From contig JAAETT010000244.1 in the NCBI GenBank assembly GCA_024228115.1, positions 1 to 34,349 on the forward strand: a stretch of 34,349 bases of DNA. Direction: 5' to 3'. Shown piece after piece: positions 17,756 to 28,554 of this stretch. A model generated the notes under the pieces. The model did not search any database, was not told the DNA's origin, and saw only the letters and a list, made by a program, of their open reading frames with translations. The number at the start of each line of letters is the position of its first letter. Within the stretch, counting starts at the first letter, position 1. The stretch comes from a bacterium. Lineage in GTDB: Bacteria; Myxococcota_A; UBA9160; UBA6930. The position numbers and the translations under genes are program-made.

Positions 17756-18325
17756 CTAGACCTGGAGGACCTCCTCCTCCTTCGCATGGGTCATCGTGTC
17801 GATCTTGGCGATGAACTCGTCCGTCAGGTCCTGAATGGTCTTCTCGATCCGGTGCCGGTCGTCCTTGGGGACGCTGCCGTCGCTCTCCAGATCCTTGAGC
17901 ATCGAGACCGCACCGCGGCGCGCTTCACGGACACCGATCTTGTGTTCCTCGGCGGTCTTCTTGATCTGCTTCACCAGCTCCTTGCGACGTTCCTCCGTAA
18001 GCGGCGGAATCGGAAGCCGAATCACCTTGCCGTCGTTGCTCGGCGTCAGGCCCAGGTCAGCCGCTTGGATGGCCCGCTCCACATCTCCCAGCGATCCATT
18101 GTCGAAGGGGGATACGACGATCAGCCTGGCATCTGGAGCCGAGAGGGTTGCGAGCTGATTCAAGGGGGTCGGTGTCCCGTAATAGTCGACTTGGACACCT
18201 TCGAGGATCGCGGGGTTCGCACGTCCAGTGCGAATCTTCTGCAGCCCGGCACCGAAACGGCGCACAGCCCTCTCCATATCCTCCTTCGCCTCGTCCAGAA
18301 CGATGGCTACATCTTCCTCCGCCAT
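17756..18325 (-). CDS. frr: Ribosome recycling factor
   Basis: RRF splits post-termination ribosomes together with EF-G. The protein has 189 residues (185 is typical). Features are LQKIRTGRANPAILEGVQVDYYGTPTPLNQLA, the segment GKVIRLPIPPLTEERRKELVKQ, and the C-terminal helix with EFIAKIDTMTHAKEEEVLQV. AGGGAGAG precedes ATG 18325 by about 8 nt. It lies 27 nt downstream of pyrH in the classic rpsB-tsf-pyrH-frr order. Confidence 0.97.
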   Translation of the reverse strand: MAEEDVAIVLDEAKEDMERAVRRFGAGLQKIRTGRANPAILEGVQVDYYGTPTPLNQLATLSAPDARLIVVSPFDNGSLGDVERAIQAADLGLTPSNDGKVIRLPIPPLTEERRKELVKQIKKTAEEHKIGVREARRGAVSMLKDLESDGSVPKDDRHRIEKTIQDLTDEFIAKIDTMTHAKEEEVLQV

Positions 18326-18352
18326 GCTGTGCTCTCTCCCTGTTGATGCCGC

Positions 18353-19932
<1,580 letters not shown>

Positions 19933-20023
19933 GTTGCGATCCTCTTCCTCGACCCGGTGGGCCGTCCTCCCAGAGATTCTGGGTCAGGGGCCGCGCCTCC
20001 GACGAAGCCCTGGTTTCGTTGGA

Positions 20024-20040
20024 CAGCCGCCCTGCGGCTG
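20024..20040 (-). other. Stem-loop in the rpsB-tsf spacer
   Basis: CAGCCGC and GCGGCTG form a perfect 7-bp stem with a 3-nt loop, about 22 nt after the rpsB stop. No T run follows. It could set the ratio of rpsB to tsf transcript by pausing or by protecting the 3' end; that is inference. Confidence 0.5.
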
Positions 20041-20061
20041 CCTGAATGTTCCGGGCGCTCG

Positions 20062-21147
20062 CTAGGCGTCGCCCTTCGGTGCCTCCTCTGTGGCGGCTAC
20101 GGCCGGCGTTTCAGCTGCGGCGGCTTCGGGAGCAGCAGCGGGGGCCGCTCCCGGTGCGGCCTCGGCGGGCGCCGGTGCCTCGCCCTCGGCCGGCCGTTCG
20201 TCGCGACGCGGGCGGCCCATGGCGGAATGCGCACCACCCGCCTGGCGACCGCGTCGACCGGGTTGCTGCTGTTTGATCTCCACGACACGGCGTCCCGGGG
20301 CCGAATCCGCCCCGGCGTCTCCCTGGGCCGGCTCGTCCTGGATGATGCGCTGGTTGAAGAGCTCAGCGCCCTCCAGGCACGCATCCGCAACGAGATCGCA
20401 GTAGAGCTCGATCGCCCGTACAGCGTCGTCGTTTCCCGGCACGACGAAATCGATGCCCTTGGGATCACAGTTGGTGTCGACGACGGCAATGATCGGAATC
20501 CCGAGACGTCGCGCCTCGGCGATTGCGATATGCTCCTTGTTCACGTCGATCACGAACATGGCGTCAGGCAGGCGCGTCATCTCGCGAATGCCGTCGAGTG
20601 ATTTCCGGTACTTCGTCACCGAACGGTTCAGCCGCGAGAGCTCTTTCTTGGCGAGTTCGGCCACCTTTTCCTCGTCCGCCAGGATCTCGAGCTGATCCTT
20701 GAAGTACTCGATCGATTTCTTGACCGTGCGAAAGTTGGTCAGCATCCCGCCGAGCCAGCGGTTGTTCACGTAGTACTGCTGGCTGCGGATGGCCGCGTCC
20801 TTGATCGGCTCACAGGCCTGACGCTTGGTTCCCACCAACAGCACCTTGCCGCCCTGGGCGACGGTCTCACGCAGGAACTCGAGAGCGCCGACCATGAACG
20901 GCACGGAGTCGTCGAGATTGATGATGTGGACGCCATTGCGCTCGCCAAAGATGAAGGGCTTCATCTTCGGGTTCCATCGGCGGGTCTGGTGACCGAAGTG
21001 GGCACCGGCCTCCAGGAACGAACGAACGGTGGCGGTGCGCTTCTCGCGCTCTTCGGCATGGGTGAGCGACTCGGCCTGGGGCTCAGTCGCGGGGGCCGGG
21101 GTAGCGGCCGGGGCCTGGACGGACGGATCCGTCGGCGTTTCGGACAT
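20062..21147 (-). CDS. rpsB: 30S ribosomal protein uS2 (S2) with N- and C-terminal extensions
   Basis: The uS2 core runs from about residue 42 (SFLEAGAHFGHQTRRWNPKMKPFIF) to about 270, with RWLGGMLTNFRTVKKSI and DVNKEHIAIAEARRLGIPIIAVVDTNCDP. At 361 residues it is about 110 longer than usual. The extra parts are a 42-residue acidic, Pro/Ala-rich lead and a tail of about 90 residues that is first basic (GRRGRQAGG) and then Ala/Pro/Glu-rich. ATG 21147 has AAGGAGA five nucleotides upstream, so the N-terminal lead is real. It heads rpsB-tsf-pyrH-frr-uppS-dxr-rseP-tsaB. Confidence 0.96.
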   Translation of the reverse strand: MSETPTDPSVQAPAATPAPATEPQAESLTHAEEREKRTATVRSFLEAGAHFGHQTRRWNPKMKPFIFGERNGVHIINLDDSVPFMVGALEFLRETVAQGGKVLLVGTKRQACEPIKDAAIRSQQYYVNNRWLGGMLTNFRTVKKSIEYFKDQLEILADEEKVAELAKKELSRLNRSVTKYRKSLDGIREMTRLPDAMFVIDVNKEHIAIAEARRLGIPIIAVVDTNCDPKGIDFVVPGNDDAVRAIELYCDLVADACLEGAELFNQRIIQDEPAQGDAGADSAPGRRVVEIKQQQPGRRGRQAGGAHSAMGRPRRDERPAEGEAPAPAEAAPGAAPAAAPEAAAAETPAVAATEEAPKGDA

Positions 21148-21338
21148 ACGATTCTCCTTTGCGGTTGGTCCTCCGCTCCCGGCTGTGTCCTCCCCACCGC
21201 CGCGCCTGGGGCACGACGGACCGCTGGGGCAACCCGGAACGTGTGAAGTCGCGAAGGGTTAGCAGAACCCCACGCCTGTGTCCGCCCCCGAGGGGGGCGC
21301 CGCGAAAGCGTCGCAGAACCGCTGCACCAGGACCCGGC
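21148..21338 (-). other. argJ-rpsB spacer with a strong hairpin; likely rpsB leader
   Basis: This 191-nt stretch has no gene. On the minus strand CGCCCCC-CTC-GGGGGCG (21299-21283) forms a 7-bp G/C stem without a T run, about 40 nt after the argJ stop. Further on come G-rich blocks and the AAGGAGA of rpsB. In many bacteria rpsB has an uS2-binding leader; I could not recognise a known one here. No convincing -35/-10 pair was found. Confidence 0.4.
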
Positions 21339-22538
21339 CTAGGTGGTGTACTCCGCGTTGATCCGGACGTAGTCGTAGGAAAGATCGCACGTCCAGAAGC
21401 GCGCCCTGGCCCGGCCAGCTGCGAGGTGGACGCGAATCCCGATCTCCGGCGCCGCCATCTTCCGGCCCGCGCGTCGGCGAGCCGCCTCTCCCGTCGATGC
21501 GCCGTTCCGAAATACCGGAACGCCGCAGAGGTCCACTTCCGTCCGAGCCAGATCCAGACGGATCTCCCCGGCCCCCACCGTCTGCAGGATCCTGCCCCAG
21601 TTCGGATCGCGCCCGAAGAGCGCCGTCTTCACCAGCAACGAGTTGGCGATCCGGCGCCCGGCCCGCTCCGCTTCGGCCGGCGATCGGGCCCCGCTGATCT
21701 CGATCGTGACCAGCTTGGTGGCGCCCTCGCCATCTCGCGCCAGATCCCTGGCAAGTGCAGTGGACACCTCGAGCAGAACCGCCCGCAGCCGCCGAGCCGC
21801 CTCGCCCCGGCCGCTCTTGAGAGGCCTGCCTCCGCTGGCACCATTGGCGAGGACGATCGCCATATCGCTGGTCGAGGTCTCTCCATCCACCGTGACGCGG
21901 TTGAAGGTCTCGTCGGTGACCTCACGCCACAGGCCGCGCAGCAGATCCGGCTCCGCTGCGGCATCCGTCGCGACGAAGGCCAGCATGGTGGCCATGCGCG
22001 GCTCGATCATGCCCGAACCCTTGGCCATGCCCGCCACGTTCACGAAGCGTTCGCCCACGCGCCGTCGCCGGTGCGCGATCTTCGCGTAGGTATCGGTGGT
22101 GCGAATCGCGTCGGCCGCATGGGCCAGGCCGTCCGGACCCAGCCGCTTCGCGGCCTGCGCGATTCCATCCTCGATCTTCGCCATGGGGAGCGGCACTCCG
22201 ATCACCCCGGTCGAGGCCACGAGCATCTCGGCCTCCGAGCAACCCATCGCGGCAGCCGCCCGCGCGGCCATGGTCCGGGCATCCCGCAGGCCACGGGCAC
22301 CCATGGCGACATTCGAGATGCCTGCGTTGACCACCACGCCCCGTGCCCAGCCGTTCTTCACCCGACGCTTGCAGACGACGACCGGTGCACCGGGAACGGT
22401 CGAGCGGGTGAAGACGCCTGCCACTGCCGCAGGCCGATCGCTCGCGACGAGCGCGACATCACGCGCCCCGGCTTGCTTGATCCCACAATGCACGCCGGCA
22501 AACTGGAAACCGCGCACCTGACTGCGTCGCTGGGCCAT
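21339..22538 (-). CDS. argJ: Glutamate N-acetyltransferase/amino-acid acetyltransferase (ArgJ)
   Basis: ArgJ transfers acetyl between N-acetylornithine and glutamate, recycling acetyl in arginine synthesis. The protein has 399 residues and self-cleaves before Thr184 in GMIEPRMATMLAF, giving alpha and beta chains. VASTGVIGVPLP, VTVDGETSTSD, ALFGRDPNWGRIL and the terminal DLSYDYVRINAEYTT are all family-typical. Deviations are VNAGISNVAMG (70-80) where most members have VNSGNANA, and TTDTYAKIA where TTDTFPK is usual. It begins 6 nt after the secA stop without a clear ribosome-binding site; secA-argJ adjacency is also known in Geobacter-type genomes. Confidence 0.95.
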   Translation of the reverse strand: MAQRRSQVRGFQFAGVHCGIKQAGARDVALVASDRPAAVAGVFTRSTVPGAPVVVCKRRVKNGWARGVVVNAGISNVAMGARGLRDARTMAARAAAAMGCSEAEMLVASTGVIGVPLPMAKIEDGIAQAAKRLGPDGLAHAADAIRTTDTYAKIAHRRRRVGERFVNVAGMAKGSGMIEPRMATMLAFVATDAAAEPDLLRGLWREVTDETFNRVTVDGETSTSDMAIVLANGASGGRPLKSGRGEAARRLRAVLLEVSTALARDLARDGEGATKLVTIEISGARSPAEAERAGRRIANSLLVKTALFGRDPNWGRILQTVGAGEIRLDLARTEVDLCGVPVFRNGASTGEAARRRAGRKMAAPEIGIRVHLAAGRARARFWTCDLSYDYVRINAEYTT

Positions 22539-22544
22539 CGTTGG

Positions 22545-25277
22545 CTAGGCGGCCCCGCAGCATTTCTTGAACTTCTTTCCGCTTCCGCAATAACAGGGGT
22601 CGTTGCGGCCGATCTTGCGAGGCGCCGCACCGCCCTGCGCCCCGTCCTGCCCTTCCTGGGATTGGGGAAGGCCCGGCCGCCCGGCCTGTGCCTGTGGCCT
22701 CGGCGCCACCGCCGGTTGCGCCTGAGGATCGGGAAGCGCGAACTTGAAGACGATCTCCGCAACCTCGTGATCGACGCGGGCATTCATCTCCTCGAAGAGT
22801 CCGAAACCCTCGCGCTGATACTCGAGCTTCGGATCCTTCTGGCCGTAGCCACGCAGGCTCACCGAATCCCGCAACCCATCCATGGCGTGGAGATGGTCCT
22901 TCCACTGACGGTCGAGGATGTCGAGCAGGATGCGTCGCTCCCACCAGGTGAAATCCGGGTAGCCCCTCTCGGCGTATTCGGCGGCCCATCCATTGCTCTT
23001 CGCTCGCTTGGCTTCGAGCACCTCATGCAGCTTCTCGAGGATGCCCCGGCCCACCACGTCGCGATCGCGCTCGGCCCGGCCGTCGACCACGAAAGGCTCG
23101 CCCATGGCGTCGCAAGCGACGCCAAACTGCCCTTCGAGAGATGCGGTCAGATCGATCCGGCCCTCCTCGTCGGGCTCGCCCTTGGCAGGCCAATAGTTGC
23201 CGAGCGTCGATACCAATACGCCTTCGACGATTTCGAGAACCTCCTCGTGCAGATCCTCACGCGCCAGGATTTCGCGGCGCTTGCCGTAGAAGGCATGGCG
23301 CTGCTTGTTCATGACATCGTCGTAATCGAGCAGATGCTTGCGGATATCGAAGTTGCGGGCTTCGACCTTCTTCTGGGCGTTCTCGATCGCCTTCGAGATC
23401 ATCTTGTGCTCGATGGCCTCGCCTTCCTCGAGCCCGAGGCGTTCCATCCAGGGCGTGATCCGCTCGGAGCCGAAGATGCGCAGCAGGCCGTCTTCGAGTG
23501 AGAGGAAGAACTGGGAAGAGCCCGGATCTCCCTGGCGCCCGGCACGACCCCGCAGCTGATTGTCGATCCGGCGGCTCTCGTGGCGTTCGGTTCCGACGAT
23601 ATGAAGGCCGCCGGCCCCCACCACTTCCTTCGCCTCGGCGAAGCATTGGGTTTCGAATTCCGCCAGGCGCTTGGGGTAATCCGGGTGATCCTTGTCGCCA
23701 CCGCATTTGGCCAGGGCCATGAACTCGGAGTTGCCGCCGAGCACGATATCCGTACCGCGGCCAGCCATGTTCGTGGAGATCGTCACCGACCCCTTACGGC
23801 CGGCCTGGGCAACGATTTCCGCCTCGCGCTCGTGCTGCTTGGCGTTCAGCACATTGTGCTTGATGCCGCGTTTCTTGAGTCGCTTGGCCAGGCGCTCCGA
23901 GTTCTCGATCGAGATCGTGCCCACCAGGATCGGCTGGCCCGTGGCGTGACGCTCCTTGATGTCGTCGATCACGGCTTCGAACTTTTCGCCCTCGGTCTTG
24001 TAGACGACGTCGGCCAGGTCATCACGGATCATCGGGCGGTTCGTCGGCACCACCGTCACATCCAGGTCGTAGATCTTCGCGAACTCAGGCGCCTCGGTAT
24101 CCGCCGTGCCGGTCATGCCGCCGATGCGGTCGTACATCCGGAAGTAGTTCTGGAAGGTGATCGAGGCGTAGGTCTGGCTCTCGCTCTGGATCGGGATGCC
24201 TTCCTTGGCTTCGACCGCCTGGTGGAGGCCGTCGGACCAACGTCGGCCATCCATCAACCGGCCCGTGAACTCGTCGACGATCACGACCTCGGGCCGACCG
24301 CTCGAATCGCTTCGCCGGACGACGTAGTCCACATCCTTCTTCTTCAAGGTGTGGGCCGAAAGCGCTTGTTGCACGGCATGCAGCACGGGCAACATCTGCG
24401 GATCGTAGAGGTTCTCGATCCGCATCAACTTCTCGACGGAGTGAACACCCTGCTCGGTGAGCGTCGCCTGATGATGCTCTTCATCGACCCAGTAGTCGCC
24501 GGTTTCTTCGATGCCCTTGCTCGCCTCACCCTTCTGACCGACACGCAGCCGCGGAATCAGCTGATTGGCAATCCGATAGACATCGGTGTTCTGCTCGGAG
24601 GGACCACTGATGATGAGAGGCGTACGCGCCTCATCGATCAGGATCGAATCCACTTCATCCACGATCGCGTAGTGCAGCTCCCGCTGGACGCAGTACTCGA
24701 GGGCCGGCTTCATGTTGTCGCGCAGGTAATCGAAGCCGTACTCGTTGTTCGTGCCGTAGGTAATGTCGGCTGCGTAGCTCTGCTTTCGCTCGGGCTCTGC
24801 GAGGTTGGGAATCACCACGCCGACCGAGAGGCCGAGAAAGCGGTGAACCTCGCCCATCCACTCGGCATCGCGGCTCGCCAGGTAGTCGTTCACCGTCACG
24901 ATATGCACACCGCGGCCTGACAACGCGTTCAGGTAGGCCGGCAGGGTCGAGACGAGCGTCTTGCCCTCACCGGTCTTCATCTCGGCGATGCGGCCTTCGT
25001 GCAGCACGATCCCACCGAGCAGCTGCACATCGAAATGACGCTTGCCGATCGCCCGCTTCATGGCCTCGCGGACCGTCGCGAAGGTCTCCGGGATCAGCTC
25101 CTGGAGCGGCTCGCCATTTTCGATGCGCTGCTTGAAGGCCGGGGTGCGGCTGCGCAGATCCGCATCGGAGAGCTTCTGCAGCTCCGGCTCCAGGCCATTC
25201 GCCGCCTCGACGAGCGGGAGCATCCGCTTCAGATCGCGATCGTTCTGGCTTCCGAGGATCCGCTTCAGGAATTGCAT
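22545..25277 (-). CDS. secA: Preprotein translocase ATPase SecA
   Basis: SecA drives export through SecYEG. ATG 25277 gives 910 residues starting MQFLKRILGSQNDRDLKRML, the family N-terminus; the frame extends to a TTG at 25343 but that part is not SecA-like. Walker A is MKTGEGKT (100-107) and the DEAD-type box is in IVDEVDSILIDEARTPLIISGP. The second motor domain has TNMAGRGTDIVLGG and the arginine-finger-type GRAGRQGDPGSSQFFLSLED. The C-terminal zinc finger CYCGSGKKFKKCC (SecB and lipid binding) is complete. The gene is followed at once by argJ. Confidence 0.98.
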   Translation of the reverse strand: MQFLKRILGSQNDRDLKRMLPLVEAANGLEPELQKLSDADLRSRTPAFKQRIENGEPLQELIPETFATVREAMKRAIGKRHFDVQLLGGIVLHEGRIAEMKTGEGKTLVSTLPAYLNALSGRGVHIVTVNDYLASRDAEWMGEVHRFLGLSVGVVIPNLAEPERKQSYAADITYGTNNEYGFDYLRDNMKPALEYCVQRELHYAIVDEVDSILIDEARTPLIISGPSEQNTDVYRIANQLIPRLRVGQKGEASKGIEETGDYWVDEEHHQATLTEQGVHSVEKLMRIENLYDPQMLPVLHAVQQALSAHTLKKKDVDYVVRRSDSSGRPEVVIVDEFTGRLMDGRRWSDGLHQAVEAKEGIPIQSESQTYASITFQNYFRMYDRIGGMTGTADTEAPEFAKIYDLDVTVVPTNRPMIRDDLADVVYKTEGEKFEAVIDDIKERHATGQPILVGTISIENSERLAKRLKKRGIKHNVLNAKQHEREAEIVAQAGRKGSVTISTNMAGRGTDIVLGGNSEFMALAKCGGDKDHPDYPKRLAEFETQCFAEAKEVVGAGGLHIVGTERHESRRIDNQLRGRAGRQGDPGSSQFFLSLEDGLLRIFGSERITPWMERLGLEEGEAIEHKMISKAIENAQKKVEARNFDIRKHLLDYDDVMNKQRHAFYGKRREILAREDLHEEVLEIVEGVLVSTLGNYWPAKGEPDEEGRIDLTASLEGQFGVACDAMGEPFVVDGRAERDRDVVGRGILEKLHEVLEAKRAKSNGWAAEYAERGYPDFTWWERRILLDILDRQWKDHLHAMDGLRDSVSLRGYGQKDPKLEYQREGFGLFEEMNARVDHEVAEIVFKFALPDPQAQPAVAPRPQAQAGRPGLPQSQEGQDGAQGGAAPRKIGRNDPCYCGSGKKFKKCCGAA

Positions 25278-25392
25278 GAGGGGAAGCCGCGCTCCCTGAG
25301 GGTTTGAGGGACGGAAGTTAAGGAAGGGCCCCGGAGGGAGCAACGAAGAGGCAACCGGGGGCCACTCGTGCCCCTTGGCGAGCCCACCCTAG

Positions 25393-25794
25393 TCACGGCT
25401 TCGCAAAGCGCAATCGCAGCTTCCCGATCTGGATCTCGTCCCCATCGCGCAGCGCCCGCCGATCGCGCTTCTTGCCGTTGACCAGGGTCCCATTCGTGCT
25501 CCCCAGATCCTCGACGAAAAAGCCGCCTTCAGAGGCCCAACCGATGGCCGCGTGAGCCCGGGAGATCGTCGGCTCGGCCAGGATGGCGTCGGCAGTTCGG
25601 CCACGCCCGATCACGAACCACTCGCTATCGACCGGGATCTCCAGGCCTTCGTAGAAGCCCCGGAGGACGACCACCGAGGCCCCTGCCGGTACCCGGCTCA
25701 CGCCTGCCGACCGCTCTGCTGCCACCCCTGCCGCCATGTCCCACGCCCCTTGAAGCGGGCCGGCAACTCCGGCTGGCCGGCCCCAGTCTTCCAT
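25393..25794 (-). CDS. FHA-domain protein
   Basis: The protein has 133 residues and is almost all one forkhead-associated domain (about 40-133) after a 38-residue unstructured lead. Phosphothreonine-binding residues are present: GRG at 63-65, ISRAH at 77-81 and STNGT at 99-103. It probably reads a phosphorylated partner, but the partner is not evident; no Ser/Thr kinase or phosphatase gene is in the window. There is no signal peptide or membrane segment. It lies between recN and secA on the same strand (45 and 115 nt gaps) and may be co-transcribed with recN. Confidence 0.9.
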   Translation of the reverse strand: MEDWGRPAGVAGPLQGAWDMAAGVAAERSAGVSRVPAGASVVVLRGFYEGLEIPVDSEWFVIGRGRTADAILAEPTISRAHAAIGWASEGGFFVEDLGSTNGTLVNGKKRDRRALRDGDEIQIGKLRLRFAKP

Positions 25795-25839
25795 CGGAGG
25801 GGCTGGAGGCGAACTTGACCGCCCGGCGCCCCAGGTGCG

Positions 25840-27567
25840 CTAGCGGCTGCGGGATTTCGTCTTTCGGCTCGGGGGCTTGGCGCGATCCAGCAGGGCCCGG
25901 GCGTGCTCCCGTGTCTCGGCGCCCGGGGCCTCGCCTCCGGCCATGCGGGCGATCTCCTCGATCCGGCCCTCTGGGTCGAGCGCGACGACGTGAGTGAGCG
26001 TCCGACCGTCCGCCTGATGCTTCTCGACCCGGAAGTGCCGGGCCGGTTGGGCTGCGATCTGAGGAAGGTGCGTGATGCAGAGGACTTGATGATCTACTGC
26101 GAGGGAGCCAAGCACCCCGCCGACCCGCTCGGCCACGGCGCCTCCGATCCCTGCATCCACCTCGTCGAAGACCAGCACCATGCCGGTCGTCTCGGCTCGC
26201 AGGACGTTCTTGAGTGCCAGGAAGACCCGCGAGAGCTCTCCCCCGGAGGCCACCTTGCGCAGCGGCCGGGGTGTCTCGCCCTCGTTGGAGGAGAACAGGA
26301 TCTCAGCGGTCTCGGCTCCGCCTGGCCCACAGGGCAGGCCGGGCTCAGGCGCAACGGGTGTCAACGCAACGTTCACCTCGGCCGATGTCATGGCGAGGGT
26401 TCGGGCGCCCGCCTGGGCCGCCTCGGCCAGACCCTTCGCAGCTTTGCGCCGTGCGCGGCTGAGCTTGGCGGCGCGCTTCGCCACCTTCTCATGCTCCGCG
26501 GCCTGCTCGGCTTCGAGCTTGCCCATCCGCTCGTCGCTGCTGCCCAGAGAGAGAAGCTCGGCCGCTGCCGTGTCGCGGAAGGCCAGGATGTCTTCCACCT
26601 GGTTTCCGTACTTGCGACGCAGGCGCTCGAGCTCTTCGATCCGGTCTTCGACGGCGGAGAGCCTGCCCGGATCAGTCTCGACCCGCGCCGCATAACGCTC
26701 CAGGTCGCGTGCAAGGTCCGCCAACTCGGCCGTGGCACCGGTCAAGCGCTCGGCCGCATCGGCGAGGCTCGGGTCGAGTTCGGCGAGGGCCCCGAGGGAC
26801 CGTTCCGCCTCCGCGAGCTGGTCGCCAATCGCCGTGCCAGCCCCGCCCGACGGATCGCCGGAGAGTGCCACCACCACATTCGCCGTCTCGCCGCCAAGAC
26901 GCTCCGCGTGCACCAGCCGCTTGTGTTCCACGTCGAGCTGCGCAGCTTCTCCCACATCGAGGGCAGCCTCGTCGATCTCGCGCACTTGAAAGGCGAGGAA
27001 GTCCTCGCGCCGAGCGCGCTCCTCGGCTTCCGTTCGCAGGGCCGAAAGCTCGGCCTGACGCTCGCGCAACCCCCGCACGCCCTCTTCGACGGCCTGCCGA
27101 TCGGCCAACAAGCCGCCGTGGTGATCGAGCAGGCGCCCCTGAAGCTCTGGGCGCAACAGCGACTGGGAAGCGTGCTGGCTCGAAACTTCGAGTCGCCCGC
27201 CGAACAATTCGGCGAGCGTGGAGATGGGCACGAGCTGGCCACCGACCCAGGCCCGCCCCCGGCCACCTCGCTGCAAACTGCGGCGGACGATCAATGCGTC
27301 GTCTTCTGCCTCGAGTCCCCGTTCGGCCAGGCTGGCCGCGAGATCCGTCAGTCCCGCGATCTCGAAGACAGCTTCCACCACGGCTTCATCGGCACCCTCG
27401 CGGATCGAATCCCGGTCCGCGCGCGCACCGGCCAACAACCCGAGCGCGCCGAGGACGATGGATTTTCCTGCCCCGGTCTCACCGGTCAGCACGTTCAAGC
27501 CGGGTCCGAATTCGATCTCCAGCTCCTCGACCAATGCGAGTTGTTGAATCCGCAGGCGCTCGATCAT
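25840..27567 (-). CDS. recN: DNA repair ATPase RecN
   Basis: RecN is an SMC-like protein for double-strand break repair. ATG 27567 gives 575 residues starting MIERLRIQQLALVEELEIEF, with AGAGGGG about 9 nt upstream; a GTG at 27615 would add 16 residues and overlap nadK. Walker A is GETGAGKS (29-36). A long coiled coil follows (about 150-370). The C-terminal ATPase half has the signature SGGELSRVFLALK and Walker B VLVFDEVDAGIGG. It follows nadK, an arrangement common in many bacteria. Confidence 0.96.
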   Translation of the reverse strand: MIERLRIQQLALVEELEIEFGPGLNVLTGETGAGKSIVLGALGLLAGARADRDSIREGADEAVVEAVFEIAGLTDLAASLAERGLEAEDDALIVRRSLQRGGRGRAWVGGQLVPISTLAELFGGRLEVSSQHASQSLLRPELQGRLLDHHGGLLADRQAVEEGVRGLRERQAELSALRTEAEERARREDFLAFQVREIDEAALDVGEAAQLDVEHKRLVHAERLGGETANVVVALSGDPSGGAGTAIGDQLAEAERSLGALAELDPSLADAAERLTGATAELADLARDLERYAARVETDPGRLSAVEDRIEELERLRRKYGNQVEDILAFRDTAAAELLSLGSSDERMGKLEAEQAAEHEKVAKRAAKLSRARRKAAKGLAEAAQAGARTLAMTSAEVNVALTPVAPEPGLPCGPGGAETAEILFSSNEGETPRPLRKVASGGELSRVFLALKNVLRAETTGMVLVFDEVDAGIGGAVAERVGGVLGSLAVDHQVLCITHLPQIAAQPARHFRVEKHQADGRTLTHVVALDPEGRIEEIARMAGGEAPGAETREHARALLDRAKPPSRKTKSRSR

Positions 27568-27604
27568 GCCAGAAGGCCCCTCTGCGAATCTGCCGTGCGT
27601 TCGA

Positions 27605-28474
27605 TCACGCGACACCCCAGCCGAGCTTGGTGCGCAGGACGTCGAAGCGTGAGCGAAACGGAGACACGACGAAGTGTGCGGGATGCGAGGAGGCCTCCAC
27701 GAGCACTCTGTCGCCGGCCTCGAGGGTCAAGGCAACCTGACCATCCAGGGTGAGCTGGGCCGTGCCTTCGCGCGGGAAGACGTGCATCTCGAGGCGCGAG
27801 GTATCGGGCAACACCACCGGCCGTTGAGAAAGGCCGTGGGGGCAGATCGGTGTAAGGACCAGGGCCCGCGAGCCCGGCATCAGAATCGGCCCTCCTGCCG
27901 AGAGGGTGTACGCCGTCGAGCCGGTGGGGGTTGCGACGATCAGGCCGTCCCCGCGGTAGGTCGTCACGGGTTCGCCGTCGGTCCAGGTCTCGAGATCGAT
28001 CATCCGCGAGAGATCACTGCGGTTGATCACTGCATCGTTCAGCGCGAGTTCTTGCATCAGCTCTTTTTCGCCGCGCATGGCGCGCACCCGAAGCCTGGTG
28101 CGGCGAACCACAGCCAAGCTGCCCGCCAGCACCTCGTCGAGAACAGCGTCGAGCTCTTCGGGCGCCACTTCGGCCAGGAATCCCAAGGCACCCTGATTCA
28201 CTCCCAGGATCGGAACCGGTCGGGCGCCCGCCTCCCGCGCCACGGCGAGCAACGTGCCATCCCCGCCGATCACGATCAGCAGATCCGCCTTTTCCGCCAG
28301 GGCTCCGCGTCCGACGCCCTCACCGCCCAGAATGGTGGCGGCCTCCGGATCCAAGAGGGAATCGACACCGCGCGCCGCAAGCGCGTCGAGCAGGTGCCGT
28401 GCTACGCCGGCCCCATCCGTGGCGCCGGGCTTCAGACACACGCCCACCGTTCGCACCGACGGGTGCGACGTCAC
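27605..28474 (-). CDS. nadK: NAD kinase
   Basis: NadK makes NADP+ from NAD+ and ATP or polyphosphate. The protein has 289 residues. The catalytic GGDGT motif is at 70-74, followed by GVNQGALGFLAE, ALNDAVI and the glycine-rich GDGLIVATPTGSTAYTLSAGGPI. The start is GTG 28474, with GAGGAT six nucleotides upstream. It opens the long minus-strand run. A polyphosphate kinase 2 lies at 33260-34192, but a functional link is only a guess. Confidence 0.96.
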   Translation of the reverse strand: MTSHPSVRTVGVCLKPGATDGAGVARHLLDALAARGVDSLLDPEAATILGGEGVGRGALAEKADLLIVIGGDGTLLAVAREAGARPVPILGVNQGALGFLAEVAPEELDAVLDEVLAGSLAVVRRTRLRVRAMRGEKELMQELALNDAVINRSDLSRMIDLETWTDGEPVTTYRGDGLIVATPTGSTAYTLSAGGPILMPGSRALVLTPICPHGLSQRPVVLPDTSRLEMHVFPREGTAQLTLDGQVALTLEAGDRVLVEASSHPAHFVVSPFRSRFDVLRTKLGWGVA

Positions 28475-28554
28475 CGGATCATCCTCGTCGCCAACTTGCC
28501 TCCAGCCTCCGAAGAACAGATCCCGGTAGAATAGGGACCCGATCGCGCAGAGGC

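Noticed and set aside
21159-23501. 780-codon plus-strand frame over rpsB leader, argJ and secA
   Set aside because: It is antisense to intact argJ and secA, with typical shadow composition.
25278-25343. SecA start at TTG 25343
   Set aside because: The extra 22 residues are not SecA-like and ATG 25277 matches the conserved N-terminus.
25903-27753. 616-codon plus-strand frame over recN
   Set aside because: It is antisense to recN and runs into nadK; no protein features.
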